The notes: generated by a model not told the origin, from the letters alone. 64,000 nt of DNA from Casp-actino8 sp001510455 (GCA_027592035.1 JAQCIK010000004.1:1-64000), one strand, 5' to 3'; positions 53,125-62,327 are shown, numbered from the stretch's first letter. Numbers and translations: made by a program.

Positions 53125-53762
53125 CCGTCGCCGAGGGCTCCGTGTCTCGGCGCCGCTCAGCCGCCGAGACGAAGCGCATCGTTCTCGATGCAGCACGTCG
53201 TCGTATCGAGAACGAGGGCGCCGTGAGTCTCAAGATTTCCGACATCGTGCGCGACACGAAGATCGCCGACGTGATCATCTATCGCCATTTCGGAGATCGC
53301 CGAGGGGTCATCATCGAAGCTCTGTGCGAGTTCTGGCTCGAATTCACGCGAGCCAATCTGGACGAGGCGCGTCGAGTGGTGCATCAGGCGCCACCTCGGG
53401 GCGTGACGGGGTCCTTGATGGCGCCTCTTATGGTTCGCCCCGAAGATCCTGTGTACCGGCGTCGCCGATGGTTGCGCATCCAGACACTGGCCGCGGCTCA
53501 GGAGTTTCCCGAGTTGTTGGAACGAATCGCTGTGGAGCAACGGTTGGCGAACGACGAACTCGAGGACCTTCTGGAGGAGATCCGAATCAAGAACGGTCGG
53601 GGGCCTCTACCGGCGCCGGTGGAGTCGATTCGTGCCGCAATGTTGGGTTCCACCATCGGATACGTCCTCGACGACGCGGCCGGACCGTCGTTGACCGACG
53701 AGATGCAGATCAGGTTTTGGTCACACTTCTTCGTGAGCATGGGTCTGGCTGTTCCCGACTGA
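53121..53762 (+). CDS. TetR-family transcriptional regulator
   Basis: A 213-residue TetR-like repressor. The N-terminal helix-turn-helix reads RIVLDAARRRIENEGAVSLKISDIVRDTKIADVIIYRHFGDRRGVI. The C-terminal ligand domain is not specific. As last gene of the enoyl-CoA hydratase/SnoaL/amidohydrolase run it probably controls that operon; this is inference from linkage. Confidence 0.85.
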   Translation: MTVAEGSVSRRRSAAETKRIVLDAARRRIENEGAVSLKISDIVRDTKIADVIIYRHFGDRRGVIIEALCEFWLEFTRANLDEARRVVHQAPPRGVTGSLMAPLMVRPEDPVYRRRRWLRIQTLAAAQEFPELLERIAVEQRLANDELEDLLEEIRIKNGRGPLPAPVESIRAAMLGSTIGYVLDDAAGPSLTDEMQIRFWSHFFVSMGLAVPD

Positions 53763-53839
53763 GTCGCGGCACTGTGGGGCGATATCTCGGGGTCGGTTGA
53801 CATGTGTCGTGGTTGACGCCGAGAGGTTTCAGCGATCGC

Positions 53840-54745
53840 TCACGGCAACGTCGTTGTGCCTCCGGGAGTGGGCCGCGGCAATGTGGTGGTTGCACCGGCT
53901 CGAGGTCTCGTTGTCGTCGTCGCCTTGATCGTCGTCGTTGTGGTCGTCGTGCTGGGCGCCGTCGTGGTCGTTGGTGCAAGTGTGGTGGTTCTGCTCGGTG
54001 AGCCCGAGGTTCCGGAGCGAACGGTCGTGGTGGGCTGCGCGAGCGGCGTGTCGGAGTCCGTCATTGTCGTGGTCGACATGGCGGTCGACATGGTGGTTGG
54101 CGGCGCGCAGGGGATGTTCTGATCGAACTTGCGACGGATGAACAAGAGAGCCTTCGATGCGCTCGCCCAGCTGTCCGACTGGCTGAACGCGGTCGCTTGG
54201 CTCTGGACATCCCCGCCGGCCAAGACGATGAGCAACGCGAAGGGGCTGAGGCCAGCCAGCCCGAAGTACGCGGTCGACATTCCCTGCATGAATCCTTGGC
54301 CGGTCCCGTCGCAAGTGGTCGGCATGGTCAGATCAGTGAAGTTGTCCGTCGTGCACTTTCGGAAACCGTCCTCGACGACTTCAGCGCCCTTGTCGGACTT
54401 GACTCCCCCGTAGGAACGTTCGGACACCTCGAGACACAGTTCGATGGCGGTGCCGACATCGGTTGCCGTGAGCCGGTTCACCGTGGCTGTGATGTCGGCC
54501 GAGTCGACGCCGGAGGGGAGAGCCTTGTCGGGGATCTCGACCGAGATCGAGGAGCTCCCCTCGGAGAGAACCGTGAGCCCTTCTCGGCGATCGGCCGAGA
54601 GGGTGAACGAATCCGAGCGGAGGTCGACGGTCGCGACCGTCGACGACGGTGTCGAGGTGGGAGTCGAGTCCGAGGATCCGCACGCCACAGCAGTCGTGGC
54701 GGTCGAGAGGGCGAGGATCAGGGCGAGTGGGGCGCGTCTGCTCAT
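53840..54745 (-). CDS. Lipoprotein with poly-Thr tail, unknown function
   Basis: A 301-residue lipoprotein: signal MSRRAPLALILALSTATTAVAC with a lipobox ending at Cys22. A Ser/Thr/Pro linker leads to a folded domain of about 150 residues with three to four cysteines. One hydrophobic stretch (AYFGLAGLSPFALLIVLAGG) lies at about residue 160. The last 90 residues are low-complexity Thr/Pro/Ala, likely a wall-spanning or glycosylated tail. I do not recognise the domain. Confidence 0.6.
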   Translation of the reverse strand: MSRRAPLALILALSTATTAVACGSSDSTPTSTPSSTVATVDLRSDSFTLSADRREGLTVLSEGSSSISVEIPDKALPSGVDSADITATVNRLTATDVGTAIELCLEVSERSYGGVKSDKGAEVVEDGFRKCTTDNFTDLTMPTTCDGTGQGFMQGMSTAYFGLAGLSPFALLIVLAGGDVQSQATAFSQSDSWASASKALLFIRRKFDQNIPCAPPTTMSTAMSTTTMTDSDTPLAQPTTTVRSGTSGSPSRTTTLAPTTTTAPSTTTTTTTIKATTTTRPRAGATTTLPRPTPGGTTTLP

Positions 54746-54977
54746 ACACCGAAAACAGTGGAGTAGCAGCCGATATTTGCGCCTTCTTCCAATTCGGACT
54801 CATCGCGCCAGGACACTGGGCGGAAATGTCATGCCACCATGACGAGAGCTGGAGCACTCGACGAAAACCTTGACAGATGTGAAGTGAATCGTGAAATGTA
54901 GTGCACGGTTTGGCGTGTTGCCTCGGAGTGCAGGAACCTGGTCTCGTCCCCCTCTCCCCGGTAATGAACGAGTCATC

Positions 54978-55760
54978 ATGATCAACAAATTGATCGGCGG
55001 AATGACCGCCCTCGAGGGCGGTCGTTTCGCGTGGCGGTCCGGTCGAGGCCGCCGGATCGTCGCGGCTAGTTGGCTGTACCTGTCGATCCCAACTTTCGTG
55101 TTGATCGGAGGCTGCGCTGGGGGGACTTCCTCCGTGGTCGATGCGCCGACAACGGTCACGCAGCTGTCGGCACCAGAAGACACCCCGTCGTCCGCATCGA
55201 ACGAGTCGACTCCGAGTACGTCGTCGGCGGCGATCGCCACCACGACACTCACTGCGTCGAGCGAACCCCCGATTCGACCCGTGGACGTCTTGTTCGAAGT
55301 TTCTCGGGATGGGATCGTCGATTGGTTCGTGCAGAACGACACGGTGATGGGAGGGGTGTCGAGCAGTTCGGTGGTAGTCGACGGGCCCGACATGGTGTTC
55401 TCCGGCAATGTGTCCCTCGACAACAACGGTGGTTTCGCCTCGCTGCGGGGACCGATCATCGACCTTCGTTCCGAACGGAGAGGAAATGCCCTGTCGATCG
55501 ATGCGACGGGGGACGGTCGGGTCTACCTGATCCAACTCCGCACTCCGACCGATGCGTACATCATGCGTTACGTTCCGGGCGATGGTCCGGTGACGTTGCC
55601 CCTCTCCGACTTCACCGCCGCCAGTTGGCGCCTCGATCCCATCCCGGCAATTACGCCACTGACTCCGGGTTCGATCGGTCAGATCGCGATCTACGTGCTC
55701 GACAAACAAGTCGGAGAGTTCGTCTTGCGGGTGCGTTCGATTTCGCTCGTCGAAGACTGA
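54978..55760 (+). CDS. CIA30-domain lipoprotein
   Basis: A 260-residue protein with a lipobox (VLIGGC) after a hydrophobic stretch, a Ser/Thr-rich linker and a C-terminal CIA30-like domain marked by WFVQNDTVMGGVSSSS and SGNVSLDNNGGFASLRG. CIA30 is the fold of a complex I assembly factor (NDUFAF1) in eukaryotes; bacterial relatives are poorly known. ATG 54978 is the preferred start; GTG 54891 is possible. A TTGACA at 54870 may be the -35. Function outside the membrane is not known. Confidence 0.75.
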   Translation: MINKLIGGMTALEGGRFAWRSGRGRRIVAASWLYLSIPTFVLIGGCAGGTSSVVDAPTTVTQLSAPEDTPSSASNESTPSTSSAAIATTTLTASSEPPIRPVDVLFEVSRDGIVDWFVQNDTVMGGVSSSSVVVDGPDMVFSGNVSLDNNGGFASLRGPIIDLRSERRGNALSIDATGDGRVYLIQLRTPTDAYIMRYVPGDGPVTLPLSDFTAASWRLDPIPAITPLTPGSIGQIAIYVLDKQVGEFVLRVRSISLVED

Positions 55761-55778
55761 CGGGAGCCGTCGCTGCGC
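55758..55778 (+). repeat. 21-nt direct repeat near tRNA-Gly, copy 1
   Basis: The 21-mer starting TGACGGGAGCCGTCGCTGCG occurs here, over the CIA30 stop codon, and again at 55832-55852. Its first 8 bases equal part of the tRNA-Gly 3' arm at 55901. Confidence 0.7.
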
Positions 55779-55791
55779 ACGGGATGAAAAT

Positions 55792-55819
55792 GAACGACCG
55801 CCCTCGCGGGCGGCCGTTC
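55792..55819 (+). terminator. Hairpin after the CIA30 gene
   Basis: GAACG-A-CCGCCC, loop TCGC, then GGGCGG-C-CGTTC. Eleven pairs with one A-C mismatch. It lies between the CIA30 and tRNA-Gly genes, which converge, and could stop transcription from either side. Confidence 0.6.
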
Positions 55820-55831
55820 GGTGCGAGCGGG

Positions 55832-55852
55832 TGACGGGAGCCGTCGCTGCGC
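55832..55852 (+). repeat. 21-nt direct repeat near tRNA-Gly, copy 2
   Basis: Second copy of the 21-mer at 55758. It is preceded by GAGCGGG, so GAGCGGGTGACGGGA (55825-55839) also equals the tRNA-Gly 3' end at 55894-55908. Such partial copies beside a tRNA can be integration-site scars, but I see no integrase. Confidence 0.65.
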
Positions 55853-55894
55853 TCCTCCCGATTCGCTCGACCGAGGGAGCGCCTGCGGCGCTGG

Positions 55895-55966
<72 letters not shown>

Positions 55967-56014
55967 AAGGGACCCTCAGGCTAGCGATCGAGCGGGGCGA
56001 TCGGCACGGTTCGA

Positions 56015-56500
56015 TCAGTGCTGGTGGCGAGTGATGGCAGCCGTGATCTCGGCCTCGGCAGCCGCAGCGTCGGCCCAGGCGCCGACGGTCGACTCCTTGC
56101 CCGGTTCGATCAGCTTGTAGACCTCGAAGAAGTTGGCGATCTCAGCGAGCAGGAAATCAGGGGCGTCGCCGAGGTCGCGGTAGTGCTCGTAGCGAGCGTC
56201 GCGTGACGGAACGCAGAGAACCTTGGCATCGGGACCCTTTTCATCGCGCATCCAGAACACCCCGATCGGGCGGGCCCACACGTGACAACCGGGGAAGGTG
56301 GCCTGGGGGAGAAGGATCAGGGCGTCGAGAGGGTCGCCGTCCTCGCCGAGCGTGTTCGGAAAGAATCCGTAATCGAGGGGATACTGGGTCGCGGTGAACA
56401 AGGTTCGGTCGAGCCAGATCTCTCCCGTCTCATGATCCATCTCGTACTTGTTCCGGGATCCCTGAGGGATCTCCACGATCATCTCGATTTCCACTGTCAC
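56015..56500 (-). CDS. ppa: Inorganic pyrophosphatase
   Basis: Family I pyrophosphatase, 161 residues, hydrolysing PPi from biosynthesis. Motifs are VEIPQGSRNKYEMDHETG, YPLDYGFFPNT and the metal site EDGDPLDALIL, plus DAKVLCVPSRD. GTG 56500 is chosen: GGAGGTGAG lies just upstream, and it gives a 4-bp overlap with dedA; GTG 56494 is also possible. A much longer reading in the same frame covers dedA and is a shadow. Confidence 0.95.
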   Translation of the reverse strand: MTVEIEMIVEIPQGSRNKYEMDHETGEIWLDRTLFTATQYPLDYGFFPNTLGEDGDPLDALILLPQATFPGCHVWARPIGVFWMRDEKGPDAKVLCVPSRDARYEHYRDLGDAPDFLLAEIANFFEVYKLIEPGKESTVGAWADAAAAEAEITAAITRHQH

Positions 56501-57123
56501 CTCACCTCCGAGTTCGTCGACGAGGTCGACGTGCGTCGAGCCCTCACGATCACGGCGATCAGTGCGATGGCGATGAGGACGACGGCTCCGTACTGGATGT
56601 AGTCCCCCCAACTTCCGGCCTTCTTCCACTGGTCGCCGAGTCCCCACCCGACAGCGATCCAGATCGCGTTCCAGACCAACGAGCCGAGAGCGGTCAGTAC
56701 GGAGAAACGAACGAGAGGCATCTTCTCGGCGCCGGCTGGGATCGACACCACCGACCGAACGACGGGAATCAAGCGTCCGAACAGAACCACGGCCGAGCCA
56801 TGTCGCTCGAACCATTGGAAACCCTTGTGCACGTCGGACTTCTTCAACCCGACGATCCGACCGACTCCAGCGAGGAATGCTTCGAGTCTCTCCTCGCTCA
56901 GGAGTCGTCCGATGCCGTACAAGAAATAGGCGCCGACGACCGATCCGATGGTTGCGAAGACCACCGCTCCCACGTAGCCGAATCGGGTCTCGCTCACGTT
57001 GAAACCCGTCAGAAGAAGTACGAGCTCCGAGGGAATGGGTGGGAAGACGTTCTCGAGAGCGACGAGGGCAGCGACTCCGAGAAGGCCGATCGCATCGATG
57101 AAGTCCGCGGCCCAATCGATCAC
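56497..57123 (-). CDS. DedA-family membrane protein
   Basis: A 208-residue multi-helix membrane protein of the DedA/VTT family. The hallmark LENVFPPIPSELVLLL, the glycine-rich GSVVGAYFLYGIGR, and FGRLIPVVRSVVSIPAGAEKMPLVRF are present. DedA proteins act as lipid flippases or in membrane potential upkeep. It is coupled to ppa. Confidence 0.9.
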   Translation of the reverse strand: MIDWAADFIDAIGLLGVAALVALENVFPPIPSELVLLLTGFNVSETRFGYVGAVVFATIGSVVGAYFLYGIGRLLSEERLEAFLAGVGRIVGLKKSDVHKGFQWFERHGSAVVLFGRLIPVVRSVVSIPAGAEKMPLVRFSVLTALGSLVWNAIWIAVGWGLGDQWKKAGSWGDYIQYGAVVLIAIALIAVIVRARRTSTSSTNSEVR

Positions 57124-57150
57124 TCGCCCGAGCCTAGACGTGGAGGTGCG

Positions 57151-58083
57151 TCAGTAGGTGTTCACGGTCGAGCGGAACTTGTTCATGAGATGCGGACCGG
57201 CTTCGATCGGCGCGTAGTTCGCGCCGTTGCCGCGACACGGTTCGAGACACTCGATCACTGCGTCCCAGTTGGCGTTGTGGAAGAAAGCGATCGATTGTCG
57301 ACGGTGCGCTGGAACCTGCACTCGGTGCATTGTCGACCGCCAGAGATCGTTCGTCCATCGCTCCATGGCATCGCCGAGGTTCACGACGAGAGCACCGGGT
57401 GGCGCCATGACGGGAATCCACGAGCCGTCCAGTTCTTGTACTTCCAATCCTGGCTCGATCGGGTCGACTTCCAGGATGGTCAGGGTGCCGTAGTCGGTGT
57501 GTGCGCTCGCTCCGAGTTCTTCCGACTGATTCGTGAATTCGTCGCGACCTGGATAGTCGAGTGCTCTCATGGCGCTCGTGTGTCGATCGATCAAGGCATC
57601 GAAGTGTCGTTCGTCGAGTTCGAGTGAGTCGGCCATGAGGGCGAGAAGTCGAGCGGCCAGGTCGCTCATGGCACGGTAGCGAGCCGACCACGTCTGTCGT
57701 AGCGACGATGGTGACTCGGGCCAGAGATTCGGTGACCATGCGAATTCTTCGTCGGCGTCGGCGAAACGATGGGTCGGGGGATCGACCGGTCCGATCGCCA
57801 GACTTTGTTTGCGGTCGGGTCGAGCGGCCTGACCCTGAGACCGAGCCAGCGTCTCGCCTCGGATGGGCGAATAACCGTATGGATAGCCCGGGGTCGGCAT
57901 GGCGACTCGCATCTTGGTTTCGAGGGGCTGGTCGAAGAAGCGACGGGCGTCTGACCACGCGGCTTCGAGAAGGTCGAGGTCGACGCCGTGGCCGACGATC
58001 GACAGAAACCCGTATTCCTCACACGCGCGCGCCACGAGGTGGGCCGCACCCGGAGTCGAAATGTCGACGATCGGGATGCTCAT
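57151..58083 (-). CDS. 2-oxoglutarate/Fe(II)-dependent oxygenase, isopenicillin-N-synthase-like
   Basis: A 310-residue oxygenase of the IPNS-like group. The N-terminal domain has IVDISTPGA and GFLSIVGHGVDLDLLE. The iron ligands are H and D in AHTDYGTLTIL and H in WRSTMHRVQVP, with RQSIAFF for 2-oxoglutarate binding. Substrate unknown. ATG 58083 overlaps the upstream SDR gene as ATGA, so both work in one operon. Confidence 0.87.
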   Translation of the reverse strand: MSIPIVDISTPGAAHLVARACEEYGFLSIVGHGVDLDLLEAAWSDARRFFDQPLETKMRVAMPTPGYPYGYSPIRGETLARSQGQAARPDRKQSLAIGPVDPPTHRFADADEEFAWSPNLWPESPSSLRQTWSARYRAMSDLAARLLALMADSLELDERHFDALIDRHTSAMRALDYPGRDEFTNQSEELGASAHTDYGTLTILEVDPIEPGLEVQELDGSWIPVMAPPGALVVNLGDAMERWTNDLWRSTMHRVQVPAHRRQSIAFFHNANWDAVIECLEPCRGNGANYAPIEAGPHLMNKFRSTVNTY

Positions 58084-58865
58084 GAACGAGGTCCGAGGTC
58101 GGGGGCCCACGCCGAACCATTGACATGGCTCCCGCCGTCGACGAACAGCGTGTTCCCCGTCAGATATCGGCAGTCATCCGAGGCGAGAAACGAGACCACA
58201 GGAGCGATGTCGAGATAGGGGTCACCGATTCGACCCATGGGGTTGCCCATGTCGGCTGCCGCCTCCAACTCGGGATGTTGACCCATGACCCGACGAAAGG
58301 CCGCACTCTTGGCGGCCGGACAGACGGCATTCACCACGATCCCGGTGTCGGCCCACTCGCGGGCGGCCGTGCGGGTGAGGGTACGGACTGACTCCTTGCC
58401 GACGTTGTACTCGAGAGTTCCCATGTGTGCATTCACACCGTTCAGAGAGCACATGTTGATCACACGTCCCCAACCATTGCCGGACATGTGCGGAAAGCAT
58501 TCGCGCATGGCCCAGAAGGCCGCGAAGAATGCCATGTCGAGACCGTGTCGAAGGAGTTCGTTCGACTTGTTCTCGACACGACCCATGGCGCCGCCACCCC
58601 AGGCGTTGTTGACCAACACGTCGACACCTCCGTAGGTGGAACGTGTCGTCTCGACCATCCGACGGACGTCGTCCTCGAGAGTGACGTCGGCTTGACAGAA
58701 CGTGGCCTGTCCTCCGTGAGCCTCCGCGCTCCGAGCGCCGGCCTCGGCGTCGATGTCGACCGACATCACGAGAAGTCCGTCTTCGACGAGACGCCGCACG
58801 ACGGCGGCTCCGATTCCATCGGCGCCACCCGTCACGAGGGCGACGCGCCGGGTGGTCGACGTCAT
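58080..58865 (-). CDS. Short-chain dehydrogenase/reductase
   Basis: A 261-residue SDR. VALVTGGADGIGAAVVRRL binds NAD(P); VLVNNAWGGG and the catalytic NMCSLNG with YNVGKESVRTLTR (YxxxK) follow. The end motif DGGSHVNG is common in the family. It is coupled to the 2OG oxygenase gene, which may act on the same compound. Confidence 0.87.
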   Translation of the reverse strand: MTSTTRRVALVTGGADGIGAAVVRRLVEDGLLVMSVDIDAEAGARSAEAHGGQATFCQADVTLEDDVRRMVETTRSTYGGVDVLVNNAWGGGAMGRVENKSNELLRHGLDMAFFAAFWAMRECFPHMSGNGWGRVINMCSLNGVNAHMGTLEYNVGKESVRTLTRTAAREWADTGIVVNAVCPAAKSAAFRRVMGQHPELEAAADMGNPMGRIGDPYLDIAPVVSFLASDDCRYLTGNTLFVDGGSHVNGSAWAPDLGPRS

Positions 58866-58866
58866 G

Positions 58867-59355
58867 TCAGGCGAGAGCGGATTCGATCGCCGCGACGAGA
58901 GCGGGATCTTCAGGGGACACCATCGGGCTGAATCGGGCGATCACTGATCCGTCGCGACCCACCAGGAACTTCTCGAAGTTCCACCGGATGTCGCCTGTCG
59001 TACCGTCGGCGTCGGCAGTCCGAGTGAGTTCGTCGTAAATCGGATGGCGACCATCGCCGTTGACGTCGATTTTCTCGGTCATGGGAAAGGTCACCCCGTA
59101 ATTCGTGGAGCAAAAAGTGGCGATCTCATCGGGTGAACCAGGTTCTTGCGCGCCGAACTGGTTGCACGGGACGCCCACGACGGAGAATCCACGATCGGCG
59201 TACTTCTCGTGCAATGCCTCGAGGCCGGTGTACTGGGGCGTCAGCCCGCACTTGCTCGCCACGTTGACGACGAGGCAGACCTTGCCCGACGCCATGCTGG
59301 AAAGGGACGACGACTGACCGTCCAATGTGTTGATCGACTGATCCAGAATGCTCAT
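58867..59355 (-). CDS. Glutathione peroxidase-family protein (Cys type)
   Basis: A 162-residue peroxidase with the GPx motifs VNVASKCGLTPQY, GVPCNQFGAQEPGS and WNFEKFLVGRDG. The catalytic residue is Cys, not Sec, in NVASKCG. Such bacterial GPx proteins usually take electrons from thioredoxin. It lies one base after the SDR stop on the same strand. This is notable next to the two Sec genes in the window. Confidence 0.92.
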   Translation of the reverse strand: MSILDQSINTLDGQSSSLSSMASGKVCLVVNVASKCGLTPQYTGLEALHEKYADRGFSVVGVPCNQFGAQEPGSPDEIATFCSTNYGVTFPMTEKIDVNGDGRHPIYDELTRTADADGTTGDIRWNFEKFLVGRDGSVIARFSPMVSPEDPALVAAIESALA

Positions 59356-59407
59356 GCCGTCATTGTGTCACCAGAACGCTGATGACTCGACACCGCAAGG
59401 GTCGCCG

Positions 59408-59479
59408 TCGGGGAGGGGGGATTTGAACCCCCGACCGCCTGCTCCCAAAGCAGGAACGCTACCACTGCGCCACTCCCCG
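59408..59479 (-). tRNA. tRNA-Pro (UGG)
   Basis: Minus-strand cloverleaf: acceptor CGGGGAG/CTCCCCG, D arm with GGCGCAGTGGTAGCG, anticodon stem CCTGC-TTTGGGA-GCAGG with anticodon TGG, and T arm GGGGGTTCAAATCCCCC. CCA is not encoded. Confidence 0.95.
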
Positions 59480-59520
59480 GTCCCTAAGATGCTACCGCGG
59501 GGTGCTTTACGATCGGAGTC

Positions 59521-61134
59521 GTGATCGTCGTCGTTCTTCTCGTCATCGGATGGGTGGCAACGACGATCGTCCTGGCCGCAATTCTTCGTCGTCGTATCGT
59601 CCGACAGCGTCGGGCGTCCGCCTCGTCACTCCGGGCAGTGCTCGCCACGACGAGCGACACGGCGTTGTTCTTCGATTCCCGTCGGCGCGTCATCGCCGGC
59701 AACGAGGCGCTCACACGTTCCACAGGGCGCGATGGGTCCGGTCGCCTGGTGACCGAGGTACTCGGGCGGGCTGACGGTGCCGTCTCCGGGCCGATACTCG
59801 ACGAGGTGATGACTCGTGCTCTCGCCGGGGAGATCGCCACTGCCGAGTTGTCCGACGACGGTGACGACGGAACCATGCGGATCATCGAAGTCGAAGCGAG
59901 ACCGGTGTCGTCGGAATCCGGTGACGGCATGGGATATCTCCGACTCGTCGATGCAACCGAACGGCGCGGATTGGCCATGCGATCGGCTCAGTCCGAACGT
60001 ATGGAAGCGTTGGGGGCTCTGGCGGGTGGCCTGGCACACGACTTCAACAACCTGTTGTTCGTCACCCTCGGGAATCTGCAGCTGATGGCCATGAACGACG
60101 TTGTGGCGAACGACGAGAAGTTGTCGAAGTTCGTCGCTCGGTCCATGTCGGCGGTCGAACGAGGTGCCGAGATCACCAAGTCGTTGTTGGCCGTGGCGCG
60201 ATCGCAGCCTCTGGAGGAATCCGACGTGGCGGTCAACGATCTCGTGAAAGGGGTCCTGCCACTCATTCGCCAGGCACTCGGGGCCGGACGAACCGTCGAG
60301 TTCGAGGTGAACCCGGACGAACTTCATCTCTTGGTGGACGCCGGCCGTCTGTCGAGTTGTCTGCTCAATCTGGCCTTCAATTCCCGTGACGCAATGGGAC
60401 CCACGGGAACACTTCGGATCTCGGTACGGCACATCGACTCGACCGAGGCACGAGGCGCCGGGATCGAGCCAGCCGACGACGGGCCGGCACCGGAGTTCTT
60501 GGCCTTGAGCGTGTCCGACGATGGGTCGGGGATGCCCGATGACGTGGCAGCGCGCGCGTTCGAACCGTTCTTCACCACCAAGAGAGCCGGCTCGGGCACC
60601 GGACTCGGGTTGGCGACCGTCTACGCATTCGCTCGCCAGTCGGGAGGAACCGCCCGACTCGAGAGCCGGCTCGGTGAGGGAACGACGGTGACCCTCGTTC
60701 TTCCGGTGCACGATCAGTCCTCACCCGAAGTCACGGCAACGACTCATCGACGGGCCGGACGACGGGTCGTGGTGGCTGACGACGAGCAGTCACTCGCCGA
60801 GATGGTGGCCGCATGGTTGATCGACGCCGGAATCGACGCCCGATTCGCGGTCACGCCGAAGACGGCTCTCGAACTCGTCGAGGAATTCCGACCTGACGTT
60901 CTCGTGTCCGATGCCAACTTCGGCGAAGAAGTCGACGGAATCGAATTGGCGAAGTTGGCCACGGCGATCGAGCCCGACCTCGTCGTCGTCTTCATGACCG
61001 GCTACAGCGCAAGTATGCGAACACTGATGGAGTTGGGAGAACGGACTCTCGCCAAACCGTTCTCACGCGACGACCTCTATCAGGCTCTTGCTCCGTATCT
61101 CGCCGATGACCGAGAAGCTCCCGAGACACGCTGA
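59521..61134 (+). CDS. Hybrid sensor histidine kinase
   Basis: A 537-residue membrane kinase. One N-terminal helix (VVVLLVIGWVATTIVLAAIL) is followed by a PAS-like sensor at about 40-155. The HisKA box GGLAHDFNNLLFV holds the phospho-His at about residue 178, then an HATPase domain with N and G boxes (LLNLAFNSRDAMG, VSDDGSGMPDD, GSGTGLGLATV). The C-terminal receiver domain has the Asp in DVLVSDANFG and Lys in LAKPFS. TACGAT lies 7 nt before the GTG. It overlaps the REC-EAL gene by one base. Confidence 0.9.
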   Translation: MIVVVLLVIGWVATTIVLAAILRRRIVRQRRASASSLRAVLATTSDTALFFDSRRRVIAGNEALTRSTGRDGSGRLVTEVLGRADGAVSGPILDEVMTRALAGEIATAELSDDGDDGTMRIIEVEARPVSSESGDGMGYLRLVDATERRGLAMRSAQSERMEALGALAGGLAHDFNNLLFVTLGNLQLMAMNDVVANDEKLSKFVARSMSAVERGAEITKSLLAVARSQPLEESDVAVNDLVKGVLPLIRQALGAGRTVEFEVNPDELHLLVDAGRLSSCLLNLAFNSRDAMGPTGTLRISVRHIDSTEARGAGIEPADDGPAPEFLALSVSDDGSGMPDDVAARAFEPFFTTKRAGSGTGLGLATVYAFARQSGGTARLESRLGEGTTVTLVLPVHDQSSPEVTATTHRRAGRRVVVADDEQSLAEMVAAWLIDAGIDARFAVTPKTALELVEEFRPDVLVSDANFGEEVDGIELAKLATAIEPDLVVVFMTGYSASMRTLMELGERTLAKPFSRDDLYQALAPYLADDREAPETR

Positions 61135-62327
61135 TGTCACGAGTCCTGGTGATCGATGACGAGCCGTCGGTGTGTGAGCTGATCGAGTCGGTCGCGGAAT
61201 CGATCGGTTTCGAAGCGTTCTCCGCCCGCAACCGCGACGAGATCGAGGTTGCACTCGGAGGTCGGTTCGATCTGGTGGTTCTCGATCTGTCGCTCGGAGA
61301 CCTCGACGGCATCGAGATCATGGGGAGGTTGGCCTCGGTTCGAAAAGGGCTTCCCGTCGTGCTCGTGAGCGGTGCCGACACGGCGCTACTCGCCAGTGCG
61401 AAGAAGATTGCCGAGATGCAGAAGCTTCGGGTGGTCGCCACTTTGGCGAAGCCCTTCGGTATCGACTCCCTGGGGAGTGCGCTCTCGGAAGCGGGTCGCC
61501 TCGCACAGCAGATGGTCGATCCGACCGGTCCGCGGCTGCTCATCGATGATGAACAGCTCTTCGATCCCGAGTTCTTGCAGCTGGCCTATCAGCCGAAGGT
61601 TTCCGCAGTCACGGGAGATGTCATGGGCGTCGAGGCCCTCGTTCGATGGCGACATCCCGAGCGAGGTCCGGTGGTGCCGTCGATGTACGTGGCTCTGGTC
61701 GAGGAGCGCGGCCGGACCGCCGATCTGCTCGACGCCGTGATGTCGATGGCGTCTCACGATCGCTCTCGGCATCGTGGCCTTGCGTCGATGCCGAACGTTT
61801 CTCTCAACGTGTCGGTTCTCGATCTCGATGACGACGAACTGCCGCGTCGGGCATCGCGAATCCTGACCGCCAGTGCGCCAGCCGAGGGTTGGACGTTCGA
61901 GATCACTGAAACCGCCCCGATTTCCGACATCGCGCCCGCCGTCGCCATTCTCACCCGCTTGCGGCTCGCTGGATTCAAACTGGCGGTCGACGACTTCGGA
62001 ACCGGCACGAGTAATTATGAACGTCTCCTCGTCGCTCCCTTCACCGAACTGAAGATCGACCGGGCGATGGTCGACCGACTCGATCCCGGAGCCGTGGAGC
62101 CCGATCCGATGGTCACGTCGGGAATCGAGGTCGGCCACTCACTCGACATGACGGTCGTGGCCGAGGGAGTCGAGACCGTGGAGCAGTTCACCCTCCTTCG
62201 ACGATTGGGGTGCGACGGAATTCAGGGCTACCTCGTCGGTCGTCCCGTCTCGCCCGACCACTTGGAAGGGGTTCTCGACGAGTGGGCCGATCGTTCGGTC
62301 GCCCTCGGACTCGTCGACGAGGATTAG
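61134..62327 (+). CDS. Response regulator with EAL phosphodiesterase domain
   Basis: A 397-residue REC-EAL protein. The receiver is at 1-120, with VIDDEPSV, the phospho-Asp in VVLDLSLGD, and LAKPFG. The EAL domain has all the usual catalytic residues: GVEALVRW, LNVSV, FEITET, AVDDFGTG, ELKIDRAM, VAEGVET and IQGYLVGRP. It should break down cyclic di-GMP under control of the hybrid kinase upstream, with which it overlaps by one base. The stop overlaps the convergent TetR gene by 4 bp. Confidence 0.9.
   Translation: MSRVLVIDDEPSVCELIESVAESIGFEAFSARNRDEIEVALGGRFDLVVLDLSLGDLDGIEIMGRLASVRKGLPVVLVSGADTALLASAKKIAEMQKLRVVATLAKPFGIDSLGSALSEAGRLAQQMVDPTGPRLLIDDEQLFDPEFLQLAYQPKVSAVTGDVMGVEALVRWRHPERGPVVPSMYVALVEERGRTADLLDAVMSMASHDRSRHRGLASMPNVSLNVSVLDLDDDELPRRASRILTASAPAEGWTFEITETAPISDIAPAVAILTRLRLAGFKLAVDDFGTGTSNYERLLVAPFTELKIDRAMVDRLDPGAVEPDPMVTSGIEVGHSLDMTVVAEGVETVEQFTLLRRLGCDGIQGYLVGRPVSPDHLEGVLDEWADRSVALGLVDED

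Noticed and set aside
53856..54122. A valine-rich plus-strand protein
   Set aside because: It is the antisense of the poly-Thr tail of the minus-strand lipoprotein; repeated ACC/ACG codons give GTN on the other strand.
56501..57115. A 366-residue fusion of an Arg-rich region with pyrophosphatase
   Set aside because: The upstream half is an off-frame reading of dedA. The true ppa starts at GTG 56500.
58867..59355. Glutathione peroxidase as a third selenoprotein
   Set aside because: The catalytic codon is TGC (Cys) in NVASKCG, with no in-frame UGA.
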